64,000 nucleotides of DNA from Roseicyclus marinus (GCF_036322625.1 NZ_AP027266.1:2545001-2609000); one strand, 5' to 3'. Counted from the stretch's first letter, positions 17,366-26,593 are shown. Notes: a model not told the origin generated them from the letters alone. Numbers and translations: made by a program.

Positions 17366-18086
17366 TCTGGAACATCCCGACGACCCGCAAGACAGCGCCA
17401 AGCTCAAGGCGGTGCTGCTCGTCGTCGCCGCACTGGCCTTTGTCGTCTCGCCGCTGATTTCGCAGCCTTTTACCGGCTTCAACCCGGCGCAGCTGCCGAT
17501 CCCGGTGGATGATCCGCCGATCCAGCCCGCGGGCTATGCCTTTTCGATCTGGGGCGTGATCTATCTCTGGCTGCTCGGCTCGGCGGGCTACGGACTGATC
17601 CGCCGCGACACCGCGCCCGATTGGGACCGGGGCCGCTGGGGCGCTTTCATCAGCCTCGCCATCGGCGCGAGCTGGATCGCCGTCGCCCTCAGCGCCCCCG
17701 TCATGGCCACGATCCTGATCTGGCTGATGCTCGGCGGCGCGCTCTGGGCGCTGGCCCGCGCGCCCGCCCGCGACCGGGGGTGGAACGCGCTGCCCTTGGG
17801 GCTTTACGCAGGCTGGCTCACCGCGGCCTCCTGCGTGGCGACGGGGACCGTCGTCATGGGCCACGGCTGGGGCAGCCCCGAGGCGCTCAGCTGGGTCATG
17901 CTCGGCGTGGCGCTCGCGCTCTCGGTTTGGCTGACCCTGCGGCTGCGCACGCCCACCTATCCCATCGCCGTCGCATGGGCGCTCATCGGCATCCTTGCGG
18001 CCAATGGCGCAAGCGCCTTCGGCCTTGCCGCAGGCCTCGGAGCCCTCATCCTCCTCGCGCTCGGTTTTCGCCAATTGCGCGCCTGA
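17358..18086 (+). CDS. Membrane protein related to TspO/tryptophan-rich sensory proteins
   Basis: About 242 residues with seven or so hydrophobic segments. The region [21 protein letters not shown] resembles the start of the TspO/MBR family (tetrapyrrole-binding membrane proteins), and several Trp residues fall in helices, but the overall length is above the classical 160. Start: TTG at 17358 overlaps the serS stop (TTGACTGA), which suggests translational coupling; no ATG exists nearby in frame. Function is not established. Confidence 0.7.
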   Translation: MTDLEHPDDPQDSAKLKAVLLVVAALAFVVSPLISQPFTGFNPAQLPIPVDDPPIQPAGYAFSIWGVIYLWLLGSAGYGLIRRDTAPDWDRGRWGAFISLAIGASWIAVALSAPVMATILIWLMLGGALWALARAPARDRGWNALPLGLYAGWLTAASCVATGTVVMGHGWGSPEALSWVMLGVALALSVWLTLRLRTPTYPIAVAWALIGILAANGASAFGLAAGLGALILLALGFRQLRA

Positions 18087-18103
18087 CCCCCACTTCTCTG
18101 TTT

Positions 18104-18151
18104 CAAAAATATCCCGGGGGAGCCCGGAACGGGCGGGGGCAGAGCCCCCTT
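18104..18151. repeat. Rhodobacterales-type GGGGGCAGAGCCCCC element
   Basis: CAAAAATATCCCGGGGGAG, then CGGAAC and the hairpin GGGGGC-AGA-GCCCCC followed by TTCT. The same element occurs in the opposite orientation at 61660-61706. Here it lies 17 bases past a stop codon and may terminate transcription. Confidence 0.75.
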
Positions 18152-18229
18152 CTGCCGCCTCCCGCTTGCCGCGCTGGTCCCCAGCCGCTAGACCCGGGAT
18201 GAGGCCCCGACACCCGGCAGGACGATCCC

Positions 18230-19015
18230 ATGCGCATCCTCATCACCAATGACGACGGCATCAACGCCCCCGGCCTCAAGGTGCTCGAAGCCATCGCCGC
18301 CGAGATCGCGGGACCCGCAGGCGAGGTCTGGACCGTCGCACCCGCTTTCGAGCAATCGGGCGTCGGGCATTGCATCTCCTATGTCCATCCCACGATGATC
18401 GCCGAACTGTCCCCCCGTCGCTTCGCGGCCGAAGGCTCGCCCGCCGATTGCGTGCTTGCGGGTCTTTATGACGTGATGCGCGACAGCCCGCCCGATCTGG
18501 TCCTGTCCGGTGTCAACCGGGGCAACAACGCGGCCGAGAACGTGCTGTATTCCGGCACCATCGGCGGCGCGATGGAAGCGGCCCTGCAGGGCCTGCCCGC
18601 CATCGCACTCTCGCAATATTACGGGCCCGGGAACCTGACGCTCGACAACGGGTTCGAGGCCGCCCGCACCCATGGCGCTGCGGTGATCCGCAAGCTTCTG
18701 GCCAATGGCCATTGGGACGAGGATGACTACCGCGTCTTCTACAACGTGAATTTTCCGCCCCTGCCCGCCGATGGGGTGCTGGGGACGCGGGTCACGACCC
18801 AAGGATTCCGGCGCGAGACGCGCTTCGGGGTGGAACCCCATGTCGCGCCCAACGGGCGGCGGTTTCTCTGGATCAAGGGCGGGCGGCAGGATGTTCCGAC
18901 CGAACCTGGCAGCGACGCCCATGCCAATCTTTCGGGCTACATCTCGGTCACGCCGATGCGCGCCGACCTGACCGCCCATGATCGTCTCGACGCCTTGAGG
19001 GCCGCGCTGGAATGA
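18230..19015 (+). CDS. surE: 5'/3'-nucleotidase SurE
   Basis: A 261-residue metal-dependent nucleotidase that removes phosphate from nucleoside monophosphates (and short polyphosphate in some species). The start [16 protein letters not shown] holds the metal-binding NDD, and [25 protein letters not shown] is the SurE signature. It begins a surE-pcm-nlpD run; the pcm ATG overlaps its stop codon by four bases. Confidence 0.97.
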   Translation: MRILITNDDGINAPGLKVLEAIAAEIAGPAGEVWTVAPAFEQSGVGHCISYVHPTMIAELSPRRFAAEGSPADCVLAGLYDVMRDSPPDLVLSGVNRGNNAAENVLYSGTIGGAMEAALQGLPAIALSQYYGPGNLTLDNGFEAARTHGAAVIRKLLANGHWDEDDYRVFYNVNFPPLPADGVLGTRVTTQGFRRETRFGVEPHVAPNGRRFLWIKGGRQDVPTEPGSDAHANLSGYISVTPMRADLTAHDRLDALRAALE

Positions 19016-19662
19016 CGCCCGAAGACGCCACGCGCAAGATGCAGTTCCTGTTCCAGCTGCGCCAGAAGGGCGTGACCGACAGCCGTGTCCTGAAAGCGAT
19101 GGAGGCGGTCGACCGCGGGGCTTTCGTGCAGGGGCATTTCTCGGCCCGTGCCTATGACGACATGCCCTTGCCCATCGCGTCGGGCCAGACGATCAGCCAG
19201 CCATCGGTGGTGGGGCTGATGACACAGGCGCTGAACGTGCAGCCGCGCGATACGGTGCTCGAGATCGGGACAGGCTCGGGCTACCAGGCGGCGGTTCTGG
19301 CGGAACTTGCGCGCCGCGTCTACACGATCGACCGCTTCCGCAACCTGACCCGCGAGGCGGAGGCGCGTTTTGCAGCTCTTGGCCTGAGCAATGTCACCGT
19401 GCTAACGGGCGACGGCAGTTTCGGCCTGCCCGACCAGGGGCCTTTCGATCGCATTCTCGTCACGGCAGCGGCCGAGGACCCGCCGGGGCCGCTTTTGCAG
19501 CAGCTCAAGCCGGGCGGGATCATGGTCCTGCCCGTGGGCCAGTCGGATGCCGTGCAAAGCCTGATCAAGGTCACGCGCCGCGCGGATGGCTCGGGCTTCG
19601 ACTATGACGAGATCATGAATGTGCGTTTCGTGCCGCTGATCGACGGTGTGCCGCGCGATTGA
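19012..19662 (+). CDS. pcm: Protein-L-isoaspartate O-methyltransferase
   Basis: A 216-residue SAM-dependent enzyme that starts repair of isoaspartyl residues in damaged proteins. [22 protein letters not shown] is the family signature, [16 protein letters not shown] is the SAM-binding motif I, and [14 protein letters not shown] corresponds to motif II. Coupled to surE through an ATGA overlap, an old pairing in proteobacteria linked to stationary-phase survival. Confidence 0.97.
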   Translation: MTPEDATRKMQFLFQLRQKGVTDSRVLKAMEAVDRGAFVQGHFSARAYDDMPLPIASGQTISQPSVVGLMTQALNVQPRDTVLEIGTGSGYQAAVLAELARRVYTIDRFRNLTREAEARFAALGLSNVTVLTGDGSFGLPDQGPFDRILVTAAAEDPPGPLLQQLKPGGIMVLPVGQSDAVQSLIKVTRRADGSGFDYDEIMNVRFVPLIDGVPRD

Positions 19663-19815
19663 GCGCCTGCAAATGGCCGCTTTCGCGCAATGGGGTTTAT
19701 CCGGGCCCCGGTTTCGATGTAGACAATCAGGCAAGACAAGACCCCCGGAACGCGGGGCCGTAACAGGTGAAGGCCGACACGCAGACCGGCCCATAAGTTG
19801 AGGAAGACCCGAGCG

Positions 19816-20931
19816 ATGCCGCGCGCCCATCTGATCGTCCTTGGCCTGTGCCTGCCTGTTCTTGCAGGCTGTGTCACCTCGGACCTCGATTTCGACCTGC
19901 GCCCCGACCGCATCTCGACCCGTGGGGCGGTGACCACCGAACCGCGCCCGGAACCGGATGCCAACGGGCTGATCACCTATGAAAGCTACCAGGTCGCCGT
20001 CGCGCGCCGGGGCGACACGGTTGCCAGCGTCGCCACGCGCATCGGCATGGACCCCGAGGAACTGGCACGGTTCAACGGGCGACAGGCCACCGATGTGCTG
20101 CGGCCCGACGAGATCCTCGCCCTTCCCCGTCGCGTGACGCCGGGCACGGCGCCGGGCGGCCGGGACATCGCCGCCATCGCCTCGGGCGCGATCGAGGCCG
20201 CCGAGGCGCGCGCGGGCACGACGGGGACAAATCCGTCGCTCACGGTGCAGGACGGCGCGGAACCGGTGCGCCACCGCGTGGCCCGCGGCGAAACCGCCTA
20301 TTCCATCGCGCGGCTCTACAGCGTGTCGGTGCGGTCGCTTGCGGAATGGAACGGGCTGGGTCCGGACCTGACCGTGCGCGAGGGGCAATACCTGATCATC
20401 CCGCTGGTGATCGAGGAGGCTTCGGCCCAGGCTTCCAGCCCGACACGGCCGGGAACGTCGGTGGCACCCTTGCCCCCCTCGTCGGCGACACCGCTGCCCG
20501 AGCCGATCCAGCAGGCCACGCTTCCCGAACGGGGCACAACGCCCGCACCGGCCCCTGCCCAACCCACCCCGCAAGCGGCACCTTCGGCACGGCTCATCCA
20601 GCCCGTGTCCGGCAATATCATCCGTCCCTACGGACGCGGCAACGAAGGCATCGACATCGGGGCTGCGACAGGCACGGCCGTGCGTGCGGCCGGCGACGGC
20701 GAGGTGGCGGCGATCACGCAAGACACCGACCAGATCCCGATCCTTGTCGTGCGCCATCCCGATGGGCTGCTGACGGTCTATGCCAATATCCGCAACATCA
20801 CCGTTGCGCGCGGCGACCGCGTGACCCAGGGCCAGACCATCGCCGAGGTCGGACCGGGCGAGCCGTCCTTCCTGCATTTCGAGGTGCGGCGCGGCTTCGA
20901 GGCGGTGAACCCGACCCAATACCTGCCCTAA
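19816..20931 (+). CDS. nlpD: NlpD-like lipoprotein with LysM and degenerate LytM domains
   Basis: A 371-residue outer-membrane lipoprotein: signal peptide with lipobox VLAGC (Cys near 19), a first LysM-like repeat (about 56-102), a second (RHRVARGETAYSIARLYSVSV), a Pro/Ala-rich linker and a C-terminal M23/LytM domain (about 265-370). The zinc ligands of active LytM enzymes are lost: the first His position reads GNEGIDIG, the YAHL motif reads YANI, and HLHFEVR reads FLHFEVR. It is therefore probably an amidase activator like E. coli NlpD/EnvC, not a hydrolase. ATG 19816 follows GAGGAAG. Its stop overlaps that of the convergent argP. Confidence 0.92.
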   Translation: MPRAHLIVLGLCLPVLAGCVTSDLDFDLRPDRISTRGAVTTEPRPEPDANGLITYESYQVAVARRGDTVASVATRIGMDPEELARFNGRQATDVLRPDEILALPRRVTPGTAPGGRDIAAIASGAIEAAEARAGTTGTNPSLTVQDGAEPVRHRVARGETAYSIARLYSVSVRSLAEWNGLGPDLTVREGQYLIIPLVIEEASAQASSPTRPGTSVAPLPPSSATPLPEPIQQATLPERGTTPAPAPAQPTPQAAPSARLIQPVSGNIIRPYGRGNEGIDIGAATGTAVRAAGDGEVAAITQDTDQIPILVVRHPDGLLTVYANIRNITVARGDRVTQGQTIAEVGPGEPSFLHFEVRRGFEAVNPTQYLP

Positions 20932-21794
20932 CGCGTCCTAGGGGCTGCGCGCTGCAAGACGCGGGTGACGGCGGCAAGCGCCGGTGCGACTCGGCGCGCG
21001 ACCTGCCAGGACAACGGTGTCTCGACCCGCACGTGCGGGTTCAGATCGACAAGCCGCCCGGAAGCGATCAGTGGCGCGACAAGCGTTTCGGGGTTCACGC
21101 CCCATCCCATGCCCGCCAGCCCGGCCTCGGTGATGGCATGGGTCGACCCGATGTAATGGGTGGGCAGGATCACCCGCGCGCCTGTCGCCATCTCGGCCCA
21201 AGCCTTTTGCAGACGGTCCTTGCGGTTGAAGGTCAAGGCGGGCGCATGCGCGAGCGCTTCGAGCGTCACGCCATCGGGAAAATGACGCGCCACGAAGTCG
21301 GGCGCGGCAAAAGCGATATAGCGCAGATGCCCCAAGGGCAGCGCGTCGCATCCCGGCACGGGCCTGTCCGAGGCGGTTATGGCACCCGCGACCTCGCCCG
21401 CGCGCAAGAGATCGGCGGAATGGTCCTGATCGTCGACCACCAGATCGAACAAAACCCCCTCGACTGCCGCAAGCGCCGGGATGACCCATGTGGCCAGACA
21501 ATCCGCCGTCACGGCAATCCGCAGCGGCGCGTCCGGCGCGGGCAGACCCAGATCGCGCAAAAGATCCCGTTCCAGAAGGCCAAGCGCCTCGGCATGGACC
21601 ATCAGGCGGCGACCGGCATCTGTCGGGGCGGCGGGGCGCGTGCGCAGGATGAGCGCGGTTCCGAGGTTTTCCTCAAGACCCCTGATACGCTGCGACACGG
21701 CCGATTGCGTAACCCCCAGAAGTGCTGCCGCCCCGTCAAAGGACCCTGCCCGGATGACGGCGGAAAAGGCGGCGAGGGCGGCACGGTCAATCAT
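20928..21794 (-). CDS. argP: LysR-family regulator, ArgP/LysG type
   Basis: A 288-residue LysR-type activator. The N-terminal winged helix (MIDRAALAAFSAVIRAGSFDGAAALLGVTQSAVSQRIRGLEENLG, read in parts) gives the DNA-binding domain, followed by a linker and a periplasmic-binding-like effector domain. Sequence type and its place divergent from a LysE-family exporter point to lysine/arginine sensing and activation of the exporter. An inverted repeat ATAAG-N5-CTTAT overlaps its own start codon, suggesting autorepression. Confidence 0.93.
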   Translation of the reverse strand: MIDRAALAAFSAVIRAGSFDGAAALLGVTQSAVSQRIRGLEENLGTALILRTRPAAPTDAGRRLMVHAEALGLLERDLLRDLGLPAPDAPLRIAVTADCLATWVIPALAAVEGVLFDLVVDDQDHSADLLRAGEVAGAITASDRPVPGCDALPLGHLRYIAFAAPDFVARHFPDGVTLEALAHAPALTFNRKDRLQKAWAEMATGARVILPTHYIGSTHAITEAGLAGMGWGVNPETLVAPLIASGRLVDLNPHVRVETPLSWQVARRVAPALAAVTRVLQRAAPRTR

Positions 21795-21807
21795 AAGTCA
21801 TGCTTAT
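21793..21807. promoter_or_regulatory. LysR-type operator between argP and the exporter gene
   Basis: Perfect inverted repeat ATAAG-TCATG-CTTAT, a T-N11-A LysR box, covering the argP start codon. A further AT-rich patch (CATAATTATG, to about 21824) follows toward the exporter gene. Binding is inferred. Confidence 0.65.
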
Positions 21808-21881
21808 CTTGATTCATAATTATGCGCTAGACCGATGCATTTGGACGCCTTAGCCAGACCTGCGTCGCGAATGGAGCTGCC

Positions 21882-22487
21882 ATGACCACCGCCCTTGTCG
21901 CAGGCTTCGCCCTGTCCCTGTCGCTCATCCTCGCCATCGGGGCGCAGAACGCATTCGTGCTGCGCCAGGGATTGCGGCGGGCCCATGTGGGGGCGGTCGT
22001 GGCCGTCTGCTGCCTGTCCGAGGCGATCTTGATCTTTTCGGGTGTCGCGGGCTTTGGGGCCATCGCCACGCGCGCGCCCTGGGCGATCGAGGCGATGCGC
22101 TGGGGTGGCGCGGGGTTTTTGGTGATTTACGGCCTCAGAAGCCTGCGCGCGGCCTGGACCGAGACAGGCGCGCTCGACACCGGCAACGGGGCGGAACAAA
22201 GCCTGCGCACCGCGCTTGGAACGACGCTGGTCCTGACCTGGGCCAATCCGCATGTCTATCTCGATACGGTCGGCCTGATCGGGGCGGTCGCGGCGACCTA
22301 TGGGACCGAGAGATGGGCCTTTGGCAGCGGGGCGCTTGCGGCTTCGGTCCTGTTCTTTGTGGCACTTGGATACGGGGCGCGGCTGCTCGCCCCTGTCTTT
22401 GCACGGCCTGCGGCCTGGCGCGCGCTCGACGGTATCGTGGGCGTGACGATGCTGGCCCTGGCGGTCAAGCTTGGCCTTGGTGCGTGA
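21882..22487 (+). CDS. LysE/ArgO-family amino-acid exporter
   Basis: A 201-residue membrane protein with six helices and the family start LSLSLILAIGAQNAFVLRQGLRR (GAQNAFVLRQG is diagnostic for LysE/ArgO). It contains the TWANPHVYLDT motif, the conserved NPxxYLD of this family. It would export lysine and/or arginine to relieve intracellular excess. It is transcribed away from argP. Confidence 0.95.
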   Translation: MTTALVAGFALSLSLILAIGAQNAFVLRQGLRRAHVGAVVAVCCLSEAILIFSGVAGFGAIATRAPWAIEAMRWGGAGFLVIYGLRSLRAAWTETGALDTGNGAEQSLRTALGTTLVLTWANPHVYLDTVGLIGAVAATYGTERWAFGSGALAASVLFFVALGYGARLLAPVFARPAAWRALDGIVGVTMLALAVKLGLGA

Positions 22488-22527
22488 ACCGCTGGACACG
22501 CCCTGACGGCTGCGCCATGTCACGTGC

Positions 22528-23457
22528 ATGGCAGCCCCGACCGACAGTCCCAGCCTGACCGCAAGACCGGCCGCGCGGCCCGTTGCGGGCATCCTTTGGA
22601 TGATCCTGACCGGGCTTTGCTTTGTCGCCGTCACCGCCAGCGTCAAGATGGTGGGCACCCATGTTCCCGCCGGGCAATCGGCCTTTTTGCGCTATGCGCT
22701 GGGTCTGGTGTTCCTGATCCCGATGTGGCCCGCCGTGCGCGCCGCCGTGATCGACAGGCGGACCTGGGCCCTGTTCGGGATACGGGGGCTGTGCCATGCG
22801 GTGGCCGTGATCCTGTGGTTCTTCGCCATGGCGCGCATCCCCATCGCGGATGTCACGGCGCTGAACTACCTGAACCCGATCTACGTGATGCTCTTGGCCG
22901 TCGTTCTTCTGAAAGAACGGCTGGGGCCATGGCGGATCGGCGCGGTTGTGGTGGCGTTCCTGGGCACATTGGTGATCGTGCGCCCCGGCTTTCGCGAGAT
23001 CGACATCGGCCATCTGGCCATGCTGTTCACCGCGGTCTTCATGGCCGGCAGCTATTTCATGGCAAAGCTGCTGTCGGACCGCGCGCGACCTGAGGTCGTG
23101 GTTTTCATGCTCTCGGTCGTCGTGCCTGCGGTGCTTTTGCCCTATGCGCTGGCGGTCTGGGTCCCCATCGGCTGGCGCGAACTGGGCTGGCTGTCGCTGA
23201 CCGCGATGTTCGCCACGGCGGGGCATTACACGATGACGCTGGCCTTCACCAAGGCACCGCTGACGGTGACGCAACCGGTCACCTTCCTGCAGCTGATCTG
23301 GGCGACGCTTCTGGGTGTCGTGATCTTTGGCGAGGCGGCGGATGTCTTTGTCATGCTGGGCGGCGCGATGATCATCGCGGCCATCAGCGTCGTGACATGG
23401 CGCGAGGCGCGGCGCAAAAAGGCGATCACACCGCCGCCGGATGCACCCGCAACCTGA
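22528..23457 (+). CDS. EamA/DMT-family transporter
   Basis: A 309-residue protein with ten predicted membrane helices in two EamA repeats. The first repeat ends with ALNYLNPIYVMLLAVVLLKERLG and the second with QLIWATLLGVVIFGEAADV, the typical place for the conserved Glu in each repeat. It exports small metabolites; the substrate is unknown. It starts 40 bases after the LysE gene and could be read on from it. Confidence 0.92.
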   Translation: MAAPTDSPSLTARPAARPVAGILWMILTGLCFVAVTASVKMVGTHVPAGQSAFLRYALGLVFLIPMWPAVRAAVIDRRTWALFGIRGLCHAVAVILWFFAMARIPIADVTALNYLNPIYVMLLAVVLLKERLGPWRIGAVVVAFLGTLVIVRPGFREIDIGHLAMLFTAVFMAGSYFMAKLLSDRARPEVVVFMLSVVVPAVLLPYALAVWVPIGWRELGWLSLTAMFATAGHYTMTLAFTKAPLTVTQPVTFLQLIWATLLGVVIFGEAADVFVMLGGAMIIAAISVVTWREARRKKAITPPPDAPAT

Positions 23458-23610
23458 GTTTGCGTTTTTCCTTTCGCCTGCAAATTGTGCAGTGCTGCAC
23501 TCTCCCGCACATGGGGGGATCAAAGCGCGTTGCCGCAGCGCGGCGATCGGCGCTCTGTCATTTCGAATTAACCTTCATCGGGCGTTCTATGGCCAAGAGC
23601 GGAGGGATAC

Positions 23611-24303
23611 ATGACACTGGAAGCACTGATCTTCGGGGGAATCGGCACCTTGGCCGAGGTCGCCGAACTGGACCGCGCGGCGTGGAACGCGGCGTTCCGG
23701 GCGCATGGGATAAGCTGGAACTGGTCATGGGACACCTATGCCGAGCTGATGCGGCCGGGCGGTGACCGGCAATTGGCGGCACGCTATGCCGCCCATCTGG
23801 GCGAGAGCGTGGATGCCGATCTTCTGGACCATACCCATCAGAACCATTTCGCCACCATGCTGGCGGGGGGCGTGCCGCTGCGCCCCGGCGTGGCGCGGGT
23901 GATGAACTGGGCCGCGCGGGGCGGGGTCAAGCTGGCGCTGGTCAGCCGGTCCGACATGGAACCCGTGCGCGCGCTGTTGATGGCCACGGCGCGCGCGCGC
24001 GGTGGCGTGCCCTTCGATGTCGCCATCTTGCGGGGGGATGTGACGCGCATGGCCCCCGACCCCGAAGCGATGGAGGCGGCCTTGATCGCGCTGAACCTCG
24101 GGCCGGCACGCGCGCTGGCCATCGTGGACACGCCTGTCGCCCTGCACGCCGCCCGCGACGCGGGCCTGCGGACCCTGGCCTTCCCCGGACGGCTGGCAGA
24201 AACCGAGCCCGAGGATTTCGAGGGGATGACGATTGCCCATGCCCTGGGGCCGGAGGCGCTGATTTCTGCCTGGCGCGGCGAAAGCCGGGAGGCTGCGGAA
24301 TGA
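23611..24303 (+). CDS. HAD-superfamily protein lacking the catalytic aspartates
   Basis: A 230-residue protein with the cap-type HAD fold of the CbbY/phosphoglucomutase-like group (PLRPGVARVMNWAARGGVKLALVSRS is motif II; DPEAMEAAL with MAPDP and ALAIVDTPVALHAARDAGLRTL covers motifs III-IV). Motif I, normally FDxDGTL, reads FGGIGTL (8-14), so both the nucleophile and the general acid/base are gone. Phosphatase activity by the normal mechanism is unlikely; a binding or regulatory role is more plausible. A GTGCAG-TG-CTGCAC palindrome lies upstream at 23487-23500. Confidence 0.82.
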   Translation: MTLEALIFGGIGTLAEVAELDRAAWNAAFRAHGISWNWSWDTYAELMRPGGDRQLAARYAAHLGESVDADLLDHTHQNHFATMLAGGVPLRPGVARVMNWAARGGVKLALVSRSDMEPVRALLMATARARGGVPFDVAILRGDVTRMAPDPEAMEAALIALNLGPARALAIVDTPVALHAARDAGLRTLAFPGRLAETEPEDFEGMTIAHALGPEALISAWRGESREAAE

Positions 24304-24313
24304 GCGGGGCGGG

Positions 24314-24327
24314 TTGATCTGGCTCAA
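24314..24327. promoter_or_regulatory. Candidate FnrL site before the DUF465 gene
   Basis: TTGAT-CTGG-CTCAA, one mismatch from the TTGAT-N4-ATCAA consensus, centred 73 bases before the start codon. With a class II position the transcript would begin near 24362. Not proven. Confidence 0.4.
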
Positions 24328-24393
24328 AGCCCGCAGGGGGACCGGCGGCCTAGTGTCCATGCGAACACATGGACCACAGGCAAGGAGACCCGC

Positions 24394-24633
24394 ATGTCGC
24401 ATACCCCCCATGAACTGGCCGAGGAATTCCCCCAGCACGCCGACAAGATCCACGACCTGAAAACGACCGACGCGCATTTCGCGCGCCTGTTCGAAGCCTA
24501 TCACGACGTGAACCGCGCCGTGCATCGGGCCGAAAGCGGGGTGGAACCGGTCGACGATTTCACCGATCAGAAAATGCGCAAGGAACGCATGACGCTCAAG
24601 GATCAGATCGCGACGATCCTGTCCAAGGATTGA
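24394..24633 (+). CDS. YdcH/DUF465-family small protein
   Basis: A 79-residue, highly charged helical protein. The family core EEFPQHADKIHDLKTTDAHFARLFEAYHDVN is clear, followed by the second helix with MRKERMTLKDQIATIL. DUF465 proteins are small helical hairpins of unknown function, often stress- or redox-linked. A good ribosome site (AAGGAGA) precedes the ATG. A possible FnrL site lies upstream, hinting at oxygen control. Confidence 0.9.
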   Translation: MSHTPHELAEEFPQHADKIHDLKTTDAHFARLFEAYHDVNRAVHRAESGVEPVDDFTDQKMRKERMTLKDQIATILSKD

Positions 24634-24672
24634 TAATGCCTCGGGTCGTGCGCCCGAGCGCGCGCGACCCGC

Positions 24673-25128
24673 TTACCCTTCGGCCGGGCCTTCGACATGG
24701 GCCTGGAACCGTTCAAAGAACTGGTCGGCCATGCGGGTTGCGAAACTGTCGACCAGACGCGAGCCAAGCTGCGCGATCTTTCCGCCGACCTTTGCCTCCA
24801 CATCGTAATGCAGATCGGTTCCGCCCCCCTCGGCATCACTGAGACGGACCACCGCGCCGCCCTTGGCAAAGCCCGCGACACCGCCCTTGCCCTCGCCCGA
24901 GATCGTGTAGCCTTCGCCCGGAACCACGTCGGACAGCGTCACCTCGCCCTTGAAGGTCGCCTTGACCGGGCCGACCTTCTGCGTGACGACGGCGGCGAAA
25001 CCCTCTTCGGGGGAACCCGTCAGTTCCGAACAGCCGGGGATGCAGGCCTTGAGCACCTCGGGGTCGTTCAGCGCGGCCCAGACCGTCATCCGATCTGCCG
25101 CGATGGTGCGGGTTGCATGCATTTCCAT
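24673..25128 (-). CDS. CoxG-like SRPBCC-domain protein
   Basis: A 151-residue START/SRPBCC-fold protein of the carbon monoxide dehydrogenase subunit G type: VWAALNDPEVLKACIPGCSEL and GEVTLSDVVPGEGYTISGEGKGG...GGTDLHYDVEAKVGGKIAQLGSRLVDSFATRMADQFFERF. CoxG anchors CO dehydrogenase to the membrane, but many stand-alone copies exist far from cox genes, as here, where no cox genes are near. Function is therefore open. Convergent with the DUF465 gene. Confidence 0.88.
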   Translation of the reverse strand: MEMHATRTIAADRMTVWAALNDPEVLKACIPGCSELTGSPEEGFAAVVTQKVGPVKATFKGEVTLSDVVPGEGYTISGEGKGGVAGFAKGGAVVRLSDAEGGGTDLHYDVEAKVGGKIAQLGSRLVDSFATRMADQFFERFQAHVEGPAEG

Positions 25129-25182
25129 GGTCGGTGTCCTCCGTGCCGATGGGGTCAGGATTAGGGGCCGGGGGCGGGCGCG

Positions 25183-26577
25183 TCAACGCCCGATCTCGTA
25201 GGGCAGCGTCCCGCGCCGGTTGGGGTCCACCACCAGATGCCGCTCCAGGGGCGGCACGGCGCGCTGGTGGCATTGGGCGCGGTCACAGATCCGGCACGAT
25301 ATCCCGATGGGCTGGAACGCGCTGTCGCGGTCCAGGTCGAGCCCGTCGGCATAGACCAGATCGGCGGCATGTTTCACCTCGCACCCCAGCGAGATGGCGA
25401 AGCGGCGCGTGGGCGTGCCCCATGCCCCGCCCGATTTCGACACGTCGCGGGCGATGATGACATAGCGCATCCCGTCCGGCGTTTCGGCCAGTTGGCGCAG
25501 GAAACGGGTGGGTGTCTCGAAGGCCTGATGCACGTTCCACAAGGGGCAGGCCCCGCCGAAACGGGCGAATTGCAGGCGCGTCGCGGAATGGCGCTTGGTC
25601 ACGGTCCCCGCCTGATCGACGCGGGCGAAGAAGAAGGGGATGCCCTTTGCCCCCGGTCTTTGCAGCGTGGACAGGCGATGGGCCACCTGTTCGATGGAGG
25701 CGCCGAACTGGATCGAGAGGCGTTCGAGGTCATGGCGCGTTTCCCGCGCGGCGCTGGCGAAACGGGTATAGGGCATCAGCACCGCGCCCGCGAAATAATT
25801 GGCCATGCCGATCCGCGCGATTTCCCGGCTGGTGTCGGATTGGAACCGCGCCAGATCGAGCGTCGCCTCGATCAGCTGGGCCTGACCCAAGAGCGCGTAT
25901 TGGTGCAAAAGCTGGAAGCGTTGGGTTTCGGGTGCCGCACGGGGGCTGAGCGTCAGGACACGGGTTGCGGGATCATAGGCGCGCACGCCCTGCCCCGCCT
26001 CGAGCCTGAGCGTGATGCCCATGGCAGCCAGAACGGTTTCGGTATGCGAGGCCAGATCGCCCGTCGCCTGCCCGGCAAAGCGTTCGGCGGCGCGGTCGAC
26101 GGCGTCGATGTAATTGTCGCAGTAATGAAAGAAATCGCGCACCTCCTCCCAGGGGGAGGGGGCGGCGCGGCGGTCCTGCCCCAGCGCCTCGTCAAGACTG
26201 GCGAGCCGTTCATGCGTCTGGCGATAGGCCCGGTGCAGGTCAAGAAAGGCACGGGCCAGTGCCGGGGCGTTGGAGGCCGCAAGCCGGAGGTCCGCAAGCG
26301 GCGGGGTGGCATCGACAAAGACCGGATCGGCCAGCGCCTCGCGCATGTCCGACACCAGCCGCTCGGCATCGCCCGCACGCAATTCGGTGACATCGACGCC
26401 GAATTCCTGCGCCAAGCCCAGCACCACGGCGGTGGAGACCGGGCGGTTGTTGTTTTCCATCTGGTTCAGATAGGGCAGCGACACGGCAAGTTTCGCCGCG
26501 AAATCCTTTTGCGTCAGGCCAAGCCGCGTGCGGATCTCGCGCAGCTTGGCGCCGACATAGAGCTTGGCGGGGGACAT
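25183..26577 (-). CDS. pccR: ScfR-family transcriptional regulator PccR
   Basis: A 464-residue regulator: an N-terminal XRE helix-turn-helix (LREIRTRLGLTQKDFAAKL, then LPYLNQMENNNRPVS, residues about 10-50), a middle M78/ImmA-like region (FQLLHQYALLGQAQLIEATL) and a C-terminal DUF2083 domain ending with the cysteine group CRICDRAQC. This is the short-chain fatty acyl-CoA regulator family that includes RamB, MccR and Rhodobacter PccR. Its position by pccB and the TTTGCAAA-type sites before both genes identify it as PccR, sensing propionyl-CoA or a related acyl-CoA. ATG at 26577; open frame upstream is antisense to the MFS gene and not coding. Confidence 0.9.
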   Translation of the reverse strand: MSPAKLYVGAKLREIRTRLGLTQKDFAAKLAVSLPYLNQMENNNRPVSTAVVLGLAQEFGVDVTELRAGDAERLVSDMREALADPVFVDATPPLADLRLAASNAPALARAFLDLHRAYRQTHERLASLDEALGQDRRAAPSPWEEVRDFFHYCDNYIDAVDRAAERFAGQATGDLASHTETVLAAMGITLRLEAGQGVRAYDPATRVLTLSPRAAPETQRFQLLHQYALLGQAQLIEATLDLARFQSDTSREIARIGMANYFAGAVLMPYTRFASAARETRHDLERLSIQFGASIEQVAHRLSTLQRPGAKGIPFFFARVDQAGTVTKRHSATRLQFARFGGACPLWNVHQAFETPTRFLRQLAETPDGMRYVIIARDVSKSGGAWGTPTRRFAISLGCEVKHAADLVYADGLDLDRDSAFQPIGISCRICDRAQCHQRAVPPLERHLVVDPNRRGTLPYEIGR

Positions 26578-26593
26578 CGCGCCTCCGATCTGA

